From Paratinospora sagittata (taxonomy: Eukaryota > Streptophyta > Magnoliopsida > Ranunculales > Menispermaceae): a stretch of 64,000 nt of DNA. The notes below the pieces were generated by a model. The model worked only from the letters and a program-made list of their open reading frames with translations. It was not told the DNA's origin and ran no database searches. The stretch is from NCBI GenBank assembly GCA_035771175.1, contig CM069594.1, positions 44,567,534 to 44,631,533 on the forward strand. The letters are read 5' to 3'. Every line of letters starts with the position of its first letter. Within the stretch, counting starts at the first letter, position 1. The position numbers and the translations under genes are program-made. This document shows, piece after piece, positions 11,647 through 24,018 of this stretch.

Positions 11647-12764
11647 GTCTAACCTAGGGGTGAAAGTGAGTCCAGTCAGGTCGGGTTTTGGCCCAAAAAC
11701 CCACCTGACTCGCTATGGTCGAGTGGCATCAAATTAGATCCGATGCCACCCGACCTCTAAATTTTGGGAGCCCAACCCGACCGACCAAAGGTCAGACCGA
11801 GCTGGGCGGGTTGGGCCTCCCCATACAAGCTCAATTAGAAAAAAAAAGAAAAAAAATCAAAACATAGAAAATTAAAGTGATAAAAGTCTAAAAACTAAAA
11901 TATTCAAAATACAAAGACAAAAACCAAACCCGTTAAAAAAAAAAAATCATATACATATGTAAATATATACACATATACATATATATGTAAATAAATTATT
12001 TTCATGGAGCCTCCTTGCTAAGCATAGAGTCTCCATTTCCATGGGCCTCGATCTTTGCTAAGTGCATATATATATATATATATAGAGGCCCCAAATGTCA
12101 AAAAGGCTTAAGTAAGAATGAAGTGGGAAAGAAGGGTCTGTTACGAGGGGAGAGGTCATCCCCTCCCCCAAAAGTTTCAATGTGGGAATAAACTATTGAA
12201 TGGACTTTAGTATTGATGGAATTATATTTCACACAGTCAAAAGACTTTTCCAATTATTTGCATGTCGGAGTTGATGAGAATAATGGGATAAGTTATTTCA
12301 TGAGATCTTTTTTTTCCTTTCCCCTCTTAGGGTGTGTCTAACTATATATGTATCTTTCAACAAAACAACAAACTTTATAAAATACTTACCGAAGACAAGT
12401 TTGGTAATTCAACAAAGTATCATCACAAGGTATATATTAGCCTAGGCTAGGCGTTCTAGGCTAAAAAAAAGGAAGTTATTTTTTTTGTTAATCTTAAAGG
12501 TTATCATCAATATGCCAATCAAATAATATTCTACTTTAGTAACCTCAAATATCTTTAGAGATTGATAATATAGTGACAAAAAAGTCACCATATATATATA
12601 TATATACGATCCCATTTCCTCTCATCTTCACTCAATGGCTCAAAGGCATTAATTCTTATTATAAAAATTTCTCTCCCTCCCTTCTAAGTCATATTTCATA
12701 TTTCTTGGATATATAGTGTTTTTCAATATTTAATAAATCCTAAAGTGATCACAAAAGCAATTAT

Positions 12765-13190
12765 CTATTTTACATCTTTATACTTAAATTCATATAATCT
12801 TTTAAGTGGGATGACATTGATTAGTTTTAACTCATGCCACAATAATATAATTAAAGTTAGGTATAACATTTGTGTTAAAATTAGTCTATTCGTCTTCTTT
12901 TTTATGAAAAGAAAATTAGTCTATTCTAATAAAATATTAGTTTCTACTTGCATTTATATAATCTTTCAAGTGATCACTATGACATTGATTGGTTTTTACT
13001 CATGTCACAATAATATAGTTAAAGTTGAGCATAATATATGTTAAAATTAGTTTATTCTTACCAAAATTTTGTTTATACTTGCATTCACATAATCTTTCAA
13101 GTGACCATTTATGATATTAATTAGTTCTGACTCATATCTCAATAATATAATTAAAGTTGGGTATGATATATTTTTCGAAATTAGTCAAAA
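12765..13190. repeat. Imperfect tandem repeat inside hAT
   Basis: Three units (about 12765, 12950 and 13075) share CATATAATCTTTYAAGTG, TGACATTGATTRGTTTT and CACAATAATATAAT blocks. An ORF across 12745-13044 follows the repeat and is not a gene. Confidence 0.7.
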
Positions 13191-14140
13191 GGGGGTTTTA
13201 TACTATTTCTTTCTATAACAATCTTGATAATTTACAAGGCAATGTTTGATTATGAATGTATAAGAAGCAACATATATTAGACACATGTAATAATATTGTT
13301 GATAATATAATTTTCCATATTAAGAGTAATTTCTAAAAATATAAAATCCAACTTTTATATATCTATATGCTAGTATGATATAATAACAAAGATATAATTA
13401 GAGTTAATATAATAATTTCAAATGTGATCATTTTCAATGATATAATAACTAAGAGATGAAAAATATGAGGAAATTATGGGTAATAAGCTCCTCATCACCA
13501 ATGGAGGATTTATTCTCATGTTTGGATTTAAACTCTATTGAGTACATACATTAATGTAACAATGTTTTAGTTCATTACCTTTTTTTTTATAGCTATAATA
13601 ACTGGTAATAGGGAAAAATGAAATAACTTATGATAATATGGAATCTAACTTTTAATGTAATATCATATCAAAGATTTATGCATTTCTTATTTTTTATTTA
13701 GTTTGAATTTTATTTTTAATTAGTTTATAATAAAGTGTTTATGATTGTCTGTTCAATATTTAAATAAAGTTCTTTGATAAATAACTAAAGATAAGTGGTA
13801 AACCAAATATTCTCCCCTTATAATTAAATACATTATTAATAAAGTAATTAATAATCAATGGTTTTAAACTACAAAATTATATTAATACATTTTCTTAGAA
13901 AAATTACAAATATTACCCATCTTATAATTAGATACATGTTACAATAATTTAATATTTGCTCAAGTACATTAACTATGGTTTATATTTAATTGGAGAGCAT
14001 AACTAGGTTACCAAAAAACTAAAAGAAATAACAAATCACACTATATATGTTATGATAAATGCATATTATAAAACCATAATTGTTAATCTATGCATATCAT
14101 AAAATATAAATCATAAATTGTTAGAGTTTGACAAGAACTT

Positions 14141-15621
14141 TGTCACACCTCGCCCGAACGCGCCTAAACCGGCGGTACACTCTCAGACGGGGCGCGCATT
14201 TGGAACAATAATAATGGTAGCAACAGAGTGTGTAGCGGAAATACAGTACACAGTACAATACAAATATGATTTCATTTAATTCAGAATACTTTTGTACATA
14301 AAATGGTTAAGGGAACATACTCCCAAAATCCCCAATGAATCATACAAAGGGTACAAAATGTGGGCCTCATAACCTGCACCCAGTCCACCCTAATTTTTTG
14401 TGAAAGATTGGATAAAAGTGGAGTGAGCTTAAAGCGCTCAGTGGGTAAATAGTGCATGAGTATAACAATTAATAAAGCATATTTCAATATCAAATATCTT
14501 AAATACACATCAAAGCATCATAATCAATCAATATGTATGTATGCATGACACCGTCTCGTAATGGTTTGATGAACGTACATCGCCTGAGTTCATGTACAGG
14601 AACGATGCTCTGAATTCACGTACTGATGTCCCTCCCCGGGTGTAGCCGAGTTCTCATGTACGTCCCTCTCCAGAGAAATGTAATGAATAGCGAGCAATGC
14701 TCCTAACTATTCTATGAGTCATAAACCATATACGTCCCTAGGTGGTGATATGTATGATGCCAATGTATGAACTAGTCTAGTCTACTGGTCTGGTCTTTTT
14801 CTTGACATTTAGACTGACTTTGGCAACGTCTGGTGATCCTTATCAGGGTTGGTATCACGACGTGCAAGATTAGGGCATTCAGTATTACTGTATAAGCTGA
14901 TAGCTTTCAATAAGACCAACTAGATCAGTCCCCAATTGAGAGGTGAGACACAAGGTCTGCTTAAATACCAATCGCCTAGAGCAGCCCGCTGCCTCCCGTT
15001 CACTATTTAAATTTACTGAGCACAAGATCGAGTCTAGTTGAGTCAGATTGACCACAAATCCGGCATTATAACAGTGTGATACATGAATCCCAAATATACA
15101 GGCATAAGTGCAGCAGTATAATTAGTATATGACATAATGCAGTGTAAATGAACAGTAGACATAATAATAATTGAATGTAAACTTTAATAAAATTTATGAA
15201 ACACGCAAACCTATGTTTCGTTCCCCACCTTTAGATAAAAACTTCTTCTTTCAGATCTGACGCTTTCCTCTGGACGGAACTTCGTTGCACCGCTTTCAGA
15301 TCTGGCGTTTTCCTCCGGACAGAACATTGTTGCACCGCACCGAGAGTCTCGGACAGAGAGTCTCAAAAACTAAAAACTTAGAATGCGTGGAAAGGAGAAG
15401 AAAGTCACAAGAAAAGGTGATTTGGTGCGAGGAATGAGAAATGAGGAGGGTTCCTTGTATAGAGATTTTTTTGCGCCTGAACGTTCTGGCATGCGCCTGA
15501 ACGTTCTGGCATGCGCCTGAACGTTCTGTCATGCGCCTGAACGTTCTGGCATGCATTGCGCCTGAACGTTCTAGCGTTGCCCAAATAGTTATTTTTTTTT
15601 TGTGAAATACAGGGCATTACA
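14141..15621 (-). mobile_element. Solo LTR K (chromovirus A/C/D family, 1.48 kb)
   Basis: The ends are TGTCACACCTCG and AGGGCATTACA, with a perfect 5-bp duplication AACTT at 14136-14140 and 15622-15626. It matches the LTR of A over its length, in minus orientation. TATA-like TCTATACAAGG lies at about 15455-15465 (minus). Confidence 0.95.
15472..15572. repeat. GC-rich palindrome array upstream of the TATA box in LTR K
   Basis: Five near-identical units of about 20 bp, GCGCCTGAACGTTCTGGCAT, each centred on the palindrome GAACGTTC, immediately upstream of the TATA box in LTR sense. Confidence 0.9.
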
Positions 15622-15629
15622 AACTTTTA

Positions 15630-15680
15630 GTCCCACATCGGAAAAAGGAGAAGGAAAGAAGTCACTCTCCCTCTATAAAT
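15630..15680 (+). promoter_or_regulatory. snRNA-promoter-like USE plus TATA inside hAT
   Basis: GTCCCACATCG (15630-15640) matches the plant upstream sequence element RTCCCACATCG. TATAAAT follows at 15674 with 33 nt between, the spacing known for Pol II-transcribed plant snRNA genes. No U1/U2/U4/U5 sequence follows. A second degenerate copy with the same spacing starts at 16719. Confidence 0.5.
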
Positions 15681-17047
15681 GCCGCTTTACTCTTTAACCC
15701 CATTCACACTTATACACTTCATTTATAATATAAATAAATGTCCAACAATGGATTAGTACAAAAGTGTGTAAACATATGTTAATTCACATTATAATATAAT
15801 TATACATATAATGTTATATATATATATTACAAAATATATATAATATAACATGTAATGTTATATATACAAAAGTGTGTATACATATGTTAATTCACATTTA
15901 TATATTATAACATTATAATATATAATTATGTTATAACTAATATAATTATACATAATTACAAAATGTACACATATAACATTTGTTTATAGTAATATAAGTT
16001 ATATAATATATAATATATTATATAACTAATGTATATATATATATATATAATATAATGTTACAGAACATATAGTTACATAATATAGTCACACATTGACACA
16101 CTCACATATATGCATATAAAATATTGCATAGTTATTACTCATTGTACATACATATACACCATATAATATATGACTAAGCATATTATAACCACTAAAAGGT
16201 ATATACACATAATCAATATAATAATAATAATCTATAAATTCTTACTTAGATGAACCTTCTTTGATTAGTGGTTCACCAAATATTTTCCACTTATAATTAA
16301 ATGTATAACTATCAAAGTAACAAATAATTAGTGCTTTTAAGCTACAAAATTTGAAAAATACATATTTTTAAGAAAAATGGGACAATACTACTCATCTTAT
16401 AATTGAATACATTTCCCTTTATAATTATATTTTCTCAAATGGCACCAATATTAGTTTTATATAATTAGAGAACATGCTTATCCAAAATGAAAAATAAATA
16501 ACAAATTCAATTGTATACGTCATGATTTATGCATAGATAATTAGAAATAGAATAGATATTAAATTATCAATTTAATTCATTATGATATATTTACATCCAC
16601 AATTTAAAACTTGAATAAATAGAGAAACCTTTTATTTTAATCCTACATTAGAAGAAGAGAGGAAAGAGATAACAGAGAACCACTTCCCCTTTTGAAATTA
16701 TTTCTCTTCTTCTATTAGTCCCACATGGAAAGAAGAAGACAAAAACAATCTACTCTCCCTACATAAATTGGTCTAGTCATTCTAACCCAACAACTCAAGA
16801 AAAGTAGATGAGGATTATAGGTCTTCTTAGTTTCGTGGTGAATTTTTTTAGTACATATAAATAATTAAATATATAGTGTGTGAATGTATAAATAAATAAA
16901 TATATATGTACATATATATTAGGGGATCGGGTCGGGTTGGGTATTTTTGGGTTGAGCTTAATAAAACCCGAGACCCGACCCGACCCAACCCGACCCAAAA
17001 TGGTCAGGTTTGGCCGGGTCGGATCGGTCGGGTTGCATACACCCCTA

Positions 17048-17515
17048 GTCTAACCCATGTAGAGGTATGTTTTGTGGTTTGTGACTCATTTTGTATGCTA
17101 GTGTACCGTTGACCACCGTATTGCTACCTATCATTGGGGAATGGTATACCGACATCAAATTAAGAGGCAATTGATACAAGTTGGGTTAGTGTCCCTTCCA
17201 GGGCCATGAAATTCTGATTATGTCACAAAGCCCCTTGAAAACGATCATAAATGGAAGGTTGGGTTAGGCCTTTCCGAACTGTTAAATTCGGTGTGGGTGG
17301 GTCTGACCGAATTTATTACCTCGGTTTGGTCCTATCCTATTGAACCGAATGCAATAGTTTGGTAGGGTCCGACCTAACCTCCCTTTTTCAATTATTTTCA
17401 AGAAGTTGATTGTTCAATTTGCAATTTCATGGCCTTGGAAAACATATACACAAAAATAATGGATAATTAAGGATACAACTCAAATAATACGCTTAATAGT
17501 AATCTTCCACGTGCA
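17048..17515. repeat. Right arm of large inverted repeat
   Basis: Reverse complement of about 8365-8815. It includes the TTATTTGAGTTGTATCCTTA/ATAATGG block, the GGTTTGGTCC/CCGAAT motifs and the GGGGAATGGTATACCGACAT block. It borders the 3' end of the MULE gene at 17516 and the hAT at 17047. Confidence 0.75.
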
Positions 17516-17953
17516 TTGACATTGAATACACTTAAAGTTGTTTACATTGATTACAATGCATAGCTACAAAAAATTATCATTATATTACAAAAGAATAGTC
17601 AATAATGACATTTCTCGCAACTAATCACTATCTAAGTGAATCGTTTGTTGTGTACTAACAACACTACCATAATCCACGTTATGCACAAAATATGACAATT
17701 TCCATCCTTTTGCTTGTGGGACACGAAATCCATACCAATTTGGTGATATGGGAGGTATCAGGCTTATAAGAGCAAGCATAACACATTAAAAAACCAATAA
17801 ATGTAAGTTATAATAATGATGAACTATATGAATACCTGCACGAAGTGACTTTGGTTTACGTAACCAATGCCAACCATACGCCTTGATGGCATTGGTGGAA
17901 CGTTGGTTCAAATAGGTACAAATGTCAAGCATTGTCTCATTGACAGCAATACG
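17516..17953 (-). pseudogene. MULE gene: C-terminal OTU part
   Basis: Minus strand. The frame starting near 17953 contains LSMRQCLTFVPI, then a stop, then VGIGYVNQSHFVQVF. This is the typical end of an OTU-like cysteine protease fold with its His (SHFVQV). After an intron-like gap with AG before 17750, a second piece reads IPPISPNWYGFRVPQAKGW, a C-terminal motif of this MULE type, and ends LDSD-stop. The Met-initiated ORF at 17786-17974 is a wrong-frame shadow. It is joined to 21637-21742 once LTR G is ignored. Confidence 0.65.
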
Positions 17954-18381
17954 TGTAGAATCCCACATTTTCATCTAACCTATACCCCATGTGGATGCCC
18001 TACTCTATGTGCTAGTGTTAGTAACATAAATATTAGTTGGTGGTGAATGTTATATAATACTATTTTATTATGTTATGTGTGTTTATAAAGTGTTTTGTAT
18101 GCTTTTTGTAATATAAATTGTTTGTGTTTAGAGTAGGATTGGTTGGGAAACCAATAAGGAAATAAATGGGTGGAAATAGTGAGTTTGAGCCTAGGAGCTC
18201 GTTCCTAGTGGAGAGGCACGCACTCACTTGAGACAAAGATCAATTTGGGTTTCTGGACAGGGGAAGAGCGCGCTCTTTATGAGAGACAGAAAGTTGTATT
18301 GTCTCAGTGCAAGGAGGAGTATGCTCCTCAGAAAATTTACAATTTTTTTTTTTAATTATGACGGTAAGGCGGTGCATGAGC

Positions 18382-18390
18382 TATAAAAAG
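18382..18390 (+). promoter_or_regulatory. TATA box of LTR G
   Basis: CTATAAAAAGG in plus orientation, 60-140 bp downstream of the GAGCGCGCTC and GGAGTATGCTCC palindromes. Confidence 0.55.
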
Positions 18391-19221
18391 GAAAACCCTT
18401 ATTTCTTTCACCATTTAACCGAAACAGAAGAGAAAGAAAGGGGGAAAAGAGGAGAATGAGGGTTTTCACTATAGATGATGATTTGGGATATTCCCAAGTT
18501 AGGGTTTTAGTGTACTTGACTGGGAATTAGTTGGAAATGGTAGAGGTGGTGTTTTATTACCCAAATCATGTTGAAATGATGCTTGTTAGGGTTTAGGTGT
18601 TAATTGAGTGGTGTTTTGAGGCTAGGGTTTCTAATGGAAACCTTAGATCCGAAATTGAATGAACTATATATGGGTTTCGATGATGTTTTTGAGTGATTTA
18701 GTAATGTTTATTATGAATTTTACATGAGTTTTCATATGGATACATATGCTGTCCATAAATCCTTGTATGTTGGTTTTTGTGTTCCCATTGATAATCTATG
18801 ATGATTTTGCAAGGCTTAATATAAATAATGGGAAATTGTAGAAATGCTAAGGAATTAGTATAAAAGTGGTAAAATAATGGAAATGACCAAAATTTGGTCT
18901 TGTAGAGACTTTCTTTTTTAATTGGGCATGTTATATATATTACGTGTGTGATGTGAAATAGGAATTGATGTGTATGAGTTAATGCGCAATTGCAGGATCT
19001 TGAATTGGAATTAGGAATCTCTATGTGTGGATAGATTGCTCTACTGGTTTGGTTGTGAGTAGACTTCAATTATGTTTAATCATTTATGTCATCATACTTG
19101 TTTATATGTTGTATATTAAAAAATATGAAATGTATTTGAAATCAAAATTGCAATGGTGTGTAAAACCCTGTGGATTTGGTTTGTCTTACCGACCTAGAAG
19201 GAGCTATGTTCTTGGAGTATG

Positions 19222-20729
19222 TAATAAGTTGAGTTTTAATAGTTAGTTTGCATCTTAATTTGATAGATTTTTGTGTTCATTTGATTAGTTTATAGGTATT
19301 TTTGCTTGATTAATATACTTAGTTGTTTTAGATGTATTTAGGCTTTATCTTAGATATTTATAGGTTTTTATCATGAATAAATGACTTGTTGATACATGTT
19401 AATATCATAGAAGTCATATGTTTTGAGTATATTTCATTGTAGTTTATTCTTTGATTAATTGCTTAGAATTTACACTTGTTTTTGATTTGTTTTGTAGGTA
19501 AATAAGGAGTCCAAAGTGGGTTGACTCAAGGCTAAATTGATGTTCAAAAGAAGTTAAAAATATGTGCAAGAAGTGGAAGAAAATTGGTTAAGTCCACAAT
19601 AAGGAAGTCGATGTGGAGCAGAAAAAATGGCTAAATCCACAACTGGGCACACAAACGCACACAAATGAGGCTCTGGGCGCCGCGGCGCCTAGGAATCCCT
19701 AACGCAGCATCGCGGCCCCACTCACGGCGCCAGTACTTTTAGTTGTATTTTTTAGCAACTCTTCCCGATTTAGCATGTTTTTCTAATAGATATTGAACGA
19801 CTTAGGGGGCGTATACTATATCGATTTTTAGGGTTTTTCAAGAGGGAGAAGAGGAGGCAAGAAGAACAAAAGGCAATGAGAGATTTGAAGAAACCAAGAG
19901 AAGAAAGGAGATTAACAACCATTGAAGGTTCTAACCTAGTTTTCTTCTCTTGGTGCTTGTAATGCTTATTTCCATAGTTTTATATCTTTTTATTCTTGTA
20001 TCCATGATTACGAATATGAGCTAAAATTATAATCTAGAGATTTAATTGATCTATGTTAGATCTTATGGTTTGAATAATATATATTTGTTCTTTATTGATT
20101 TGAGGATTTATTTGCAATTTCAGATCCTTAATGCTTACAAATTGCTGGCCACATTTTGTATGATCTTAGATTTGGTATCTATCACTTGGGAGAGGGGATA
20201 GTGAATTTAATCAGTGAATTTGCGACCTAGGATAATTGTATCGTGTTGGAAAACCTACAATTCCTTTGGAAATCACTTAAAAATGGATCCCAAACCTTAA
20301 TGCATGTCTAATACATTGGTTTATCACTTGAGAGAGGGAATTAGTATGTTAGGCATAGGTAATTGAACTATTACTTGGAAGAGGGGTTTGATTGATTTAT
20401 GATCCACGATTTATAATTCCATGATTAAATGATTTGCATGATCTTTAGAAAACCATAAGTGACAATATAGTGAAATTAATCCTTTAGAGTTTCTAATCAT
20501 TGTTTTTTCCCCAATTTAGTTTAATTTGCATTGATTTACTTTAATTTTGTTTGTTTTAATTCAAGCACATTAAATCATCCTTTTTATCACCTAAATAAAA
20601 TTAATCTCATAGTAGTATTGGGCATTTATTTCAGTAAAATTACTTTTCCCTATGGATACGATACCCGACTCATCTCGATTTTACAACTTGATAAATTTGT
20701 TCACTTGCGAATTTAAATTTTCTCTATCA
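19222..20729 (+). mobile_element. Solo LTR E1 (1.5 kb)
   Basis: It starts TAATAAGTTGAG (TG mutated) and ends TTTCTCTATCA. A perfect duplication GTATG lies at 19217-19221 and 20730-20734. It is related to E2 (25875-28853) and E3 (35784-37254). A GC-rich block (GGGCGCCGCGGCGCC, about 19674-19740) lies upstream of a TATA-like stretch near 19811. Confidence 0.92.
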
Positions 20730-21636
20730 GTATGTCCATGTAATTTGGAGAATGCTCTTCATAAGATAACTCCTTTACAAGGGTCATAGCAAGACTTAAC
20801 ATGCTAGTAGGTTCGATTTGACCTTGTTATAGGTGAGTTTCCAAAGGCAGATTGGTGTAGAAAGGCATGATCCTACGGATTATGTGTTAATAACTCCGAT
20901 AAATATTATGTCCTTAAAATGTCCCTATTGATTAAAATGTGTGTTGCGGTTCAAGACCTGGGATGGATTGAAGTGTTCAGGTACTAGATCTTGAAGTAGA
21001 AATCTTGGACTTGAATATTGAGAAATATGAATGGTTTCTCCTTGCATGATTATATGATAAATGCTTGCTTATGTATATGTTATATGTTTCATCATCATAT
21101 GACATTGTCATGCGGACATAGAATTTTTATTGATGAATACTTAAGGACATGTTTGAATTCTATTCATTGGGCACTGTTGGCTCACTCTCATTTCCCTTTT
21201 TCAGGATTTTCAGCTTAGGATAAGGGCAAGGGAATTGCTATACATTGAGGACTTGGCCAATATAGGGATTAGAGCATAGATGTTGATGAACTCGTTGTAT
21301 ATCAATATGATACATTTTGTATTTTTGGGAATTTATCTATATAGTAACACTTGAACATGAACTTGAACTAGATATCTGGAATGAAATGGTTTGATCTATC
21401 TTTTCTGTTTATCTTTGGAGTTTCAGTAGTTGTGGATAGTTGAAATCTTTTAGTTGTGGATAGTAGAACTGCTACAAGTACCTACAGGTTTAAAGAGGTT
21501 GATATTGAGGAAATTGGACTCTACGGAAAGTCTGGTTGAGGCTTATAAGTTCTCAATCATCCCATGAATGATGAGGTGGTTGGATTCTTATGTCGGGCGA
21601 GATCTCCAAGGATACAAGAAGGGGGGTCTCGCCACA

Positions 21637-21742
21637 ACACGAACATGACATTGTAGTGTGATGCTACCAACAACCACATGTTGGACAAAGTGATCCAGTT
21701 ATGTTGAAGTGTTGAAGTTTCATTACAACTCAAACTCATCAT
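21637..21742 (-). pseudogene. MULE gene: middle of OTU domain
   Basis: A minus-strand fragment between LTRs G and F0, reading HNWITLSNMWLLVASHYNVM. This corresponds to the conserved WMTMPDMG.LIASRYNVV-type strand of OTU domains in plant MULEs. It connects on one side to 24549 and on the other to 17953. Confidence 0.7.
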
Positions 21743-22338
21743 TATCTTTTGAACCTAATCACTGTTAACCTAAGCGGTTCATTACTTAGCAAGTCCCTAA
21801 GTACACTTGATGAAACATATTTTGATGATCAAACAAAATCTCTTTCGGTGCTAATGAGCTTTAATAAAAAACCTATCTCAACACCTCAGGAAAGCAAAAA
21901 GCCAAAGAATGATTCGGTCAAGGAACTCAAGGTCATGTCAGACGTTCAAGACCGTTTCAATCAAAAGACCTCAAAGATCATATTATGATTTCAAGATCAC
22001 ATCACACGAACGATTCGATCAAGCTTCAAGACTACGTTCAAGACATTCAACTCTAACGTGAAGTTCACATCGAAGATCTCATAATGAAGAGTTGGATTTA
22101 GAGATTATGAGAAAAATGAGAAATATACAGTATTTAAGGTATATATTTCTCAAATCGATATTGCTCAAACGTTTTTCAAAACCATGCGTAAATCACTTGC
22201 ATATTTTGCATGTTTTGATCATACGCTTTACGAAATTTCAAATGATTTAATTTTCTATGCTTAATTTGAAATTTACCGAGCTTTTATTCACATTCATCGT
22301 ATTTTTAATCGCGAGTCAAAACTACGTTTCAAGAGTCT

Positions 22339-22985
22339 TTCAGGACGCTAATGATTTGAACTCGATAAGTCAGGACGTTGATGATTCATTAAGACGTTGA
22401 TAACATTCAAGGTTGAATTGAACTGATTAATCAGGACGCTTACTTGTAAGTAGCTGCTTCTTTTTAGTCAACTTTTGAAAGTGTCAGAACACTGACTCAA
22501 CATTAGCCTACTGAAAGATTCCTAAGTTCTTCAAAGAATTTATCTTCGAGAACGCTGATAGTTATAAGTTGGATAAACTATTAGGATGCTATTTGAATAT
22601 GAACGCCCTCATATTTGGGAACCAACTTAATAACTTTCAGGATGTTGATTTTCCTTCAACGCACTTGTTTTTTTTTCAAATATTTTGAAATGTCAGGATG
22701 CTTATATAGTTGTAGTGCCCTTGTGTTTTATGTTTTAAAAGGTGGGACGCTTACTCGAAGTAGTAGCGCCCTCATGCACTTAATTGTTTTAAGACAAAAT
22801 AGGACGCTAACTGTGCATTAGAGCCCTCAGGTTTAAGTAACTTATGTCGCAAAGAAAGTCAGGACGCTTACAAGTTGGTAGTGCCTTCACTTCATTGTTC
22901 AGCAGGACGCTTGTACATAATGAGTGACCTCAAGGAACAAAATGACAAAGTTGATATTATGCGTCAGGACGCTAATTCAACAACC
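22339..22985. repeat. GGACGCT/AGCGCCC repeat array in U3 of F0
   Basis: At least ten occurrences of AGGACGCT (or AGGATGCT), often followed at 15-20 bp by AGCGCCCTCA or variants. The two form inverted pairs spaced every 60-80 bp. LTR F2 has the same array (42065-42620, reverse strand). Confidence 0.85.
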
Positions 22986-23247
22986 GTCACTATTCTATCA
23001 AGTACACTATATCAGTCTACTTTTTCATAACAGATCTTTGCACAGAATCCGTTTCAGATTTATCAGAGATCCTCTCTGATCCATGAATCAAGTTTTTCTA
23101 AAACTTTCCTTATTCATGTAATCTGAAAAGAATCAGAATGTTAGTGAAAATTGCAGCTTTAATTTTCATATAACATTCTACCCGTTGTGTGTAAACGTTA
23201 ACATTGTATTTGAATTTCAAATGTCTAACGACTATTATCTACTAGGT

Positions 23248-23256
23248 CTATAAATG
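23248..23256 (+). promoter_or_regulatory. TATA box of LTR F0
   Basis: TCTATAAATGCC, the same core as F2 (about 41785-41795, minus) and I (about 34961-34970, minus). Confidence 0.6.
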
Positions 23257-24018
23257 CCAACACTTTGAATCAAACAACTTTCCAATAATTTTTATTGTGC
23301 CAAATTTTTTTTGAATGTTAGTCGTTGTTTAATCTTTCAAAAGTTTTCAAATGTTCTAAGTTTTCAAATTATTCTTCACTGATACTTTGCTTAGTCAAAA
23401 GATTTTCATATTCAACTTCAGTTATATTTTATCTTTGAAAATCTATTTGAACTAGTTTCTACTCAAACTCTCAGCTTGGATTTATACTTAACTTCAATCA
23501 TGCTGATGAAGGAATTTGAGAAATAGTTTATGAGAGATACAGTTGTACTTGATTGCATATCTTAAGTACTGTATTGAACTATATAAGTAGTTGTGTTAAC
23601 TACTAAATACTGAACCAGAAGTTTTCATGCTTATATACTATATCTATTTTGAAAACTGTCTGTCTATGTTTTACACTGGTCCTGTGATTTTCAACTTCAA
23701 TGTTTCAATGGTATCATAATGTTTTCGAAGAAGCACTTAATTGATTTACATATCATTCATGTTTTTCGAAACCTGCACTTGAGCAATACCGAACATTGAA
23801 AGGTAAATGACTGTAAATGTATGTCTCTCTTAACATTATGTATTCAAATCTATAGATCTCCGTAATGCTATGCACATTAACTTAATTGTAAAATGTTCTA
23901 CTCAGTTAAAACCAACATTATTATTGTGTTGTAATGCTGTTGTGGTTCTGGATTCAAACAACCAGGTCAAGTGAATGTAATTCACTTAATGATTTCAAAG
24001 GTGAAATCATGTTAAGGT

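Larger units (their letters stand above)
11655..17047. mobile_element. Non-autonomous hAT-type DNA transposon
   Basis: The termini are TAGGGGTG and CACCCCTA. The 8-bp duplication GTCTAACC is perfect at 11647-11654 and 17048-17055, diagnostic of the hAT size class. Both ends are rich in GGGTCGGG/CCCGACCC sub-terminal motifs. Without the nested LTR K it is about 3.9 kb. The interior is very AT-rich, and I see no hAT transposase motif on either strand, so it needed transposase in trans. It contains a three-copy repeat (12765-13190) and two snRNA-like promoter motifs (15630, 16719). Confidence 0.9.
17954..21636 (+). mobile_element. Solo LTR G (about 2.2 kb, holding E1)
   Basis: The ends are TGTAGAATCCCAC and GGGGGGTCTCGCCACA. 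The flanks ATACG (17949-17953) and ACACG (21637-21641) are a 5-bp duplication with one mismatch. It splits the OTU part of the MULE, whose reading resumes across the site. GC-rich palindromes (about 18240-18320) precede a TATA box at 18382. E1 (19222-20729) is nested inside. Confidence 0.85.

Noticed and set aside
12745..13044. 99-codon ORF in the hAT element
   Set aside because: It follows an AT-rich tandem repeat, with no transposase motifs and biased composition.
15630..15800. A real U-snRNA gene downstream of the USE/TATA pair
   Set aside because: The sequence after the TATA does not resemble the 5' end of any U1, U2, U4 or U5 RNA.
17786..17974. Met-initiated minus ORF MKMWDSTRIAV...
   Set aside because: A neighbouring frame carries the recognisable OTU strand (GYVNQSHFVQVF), so this ORF is a shadow.
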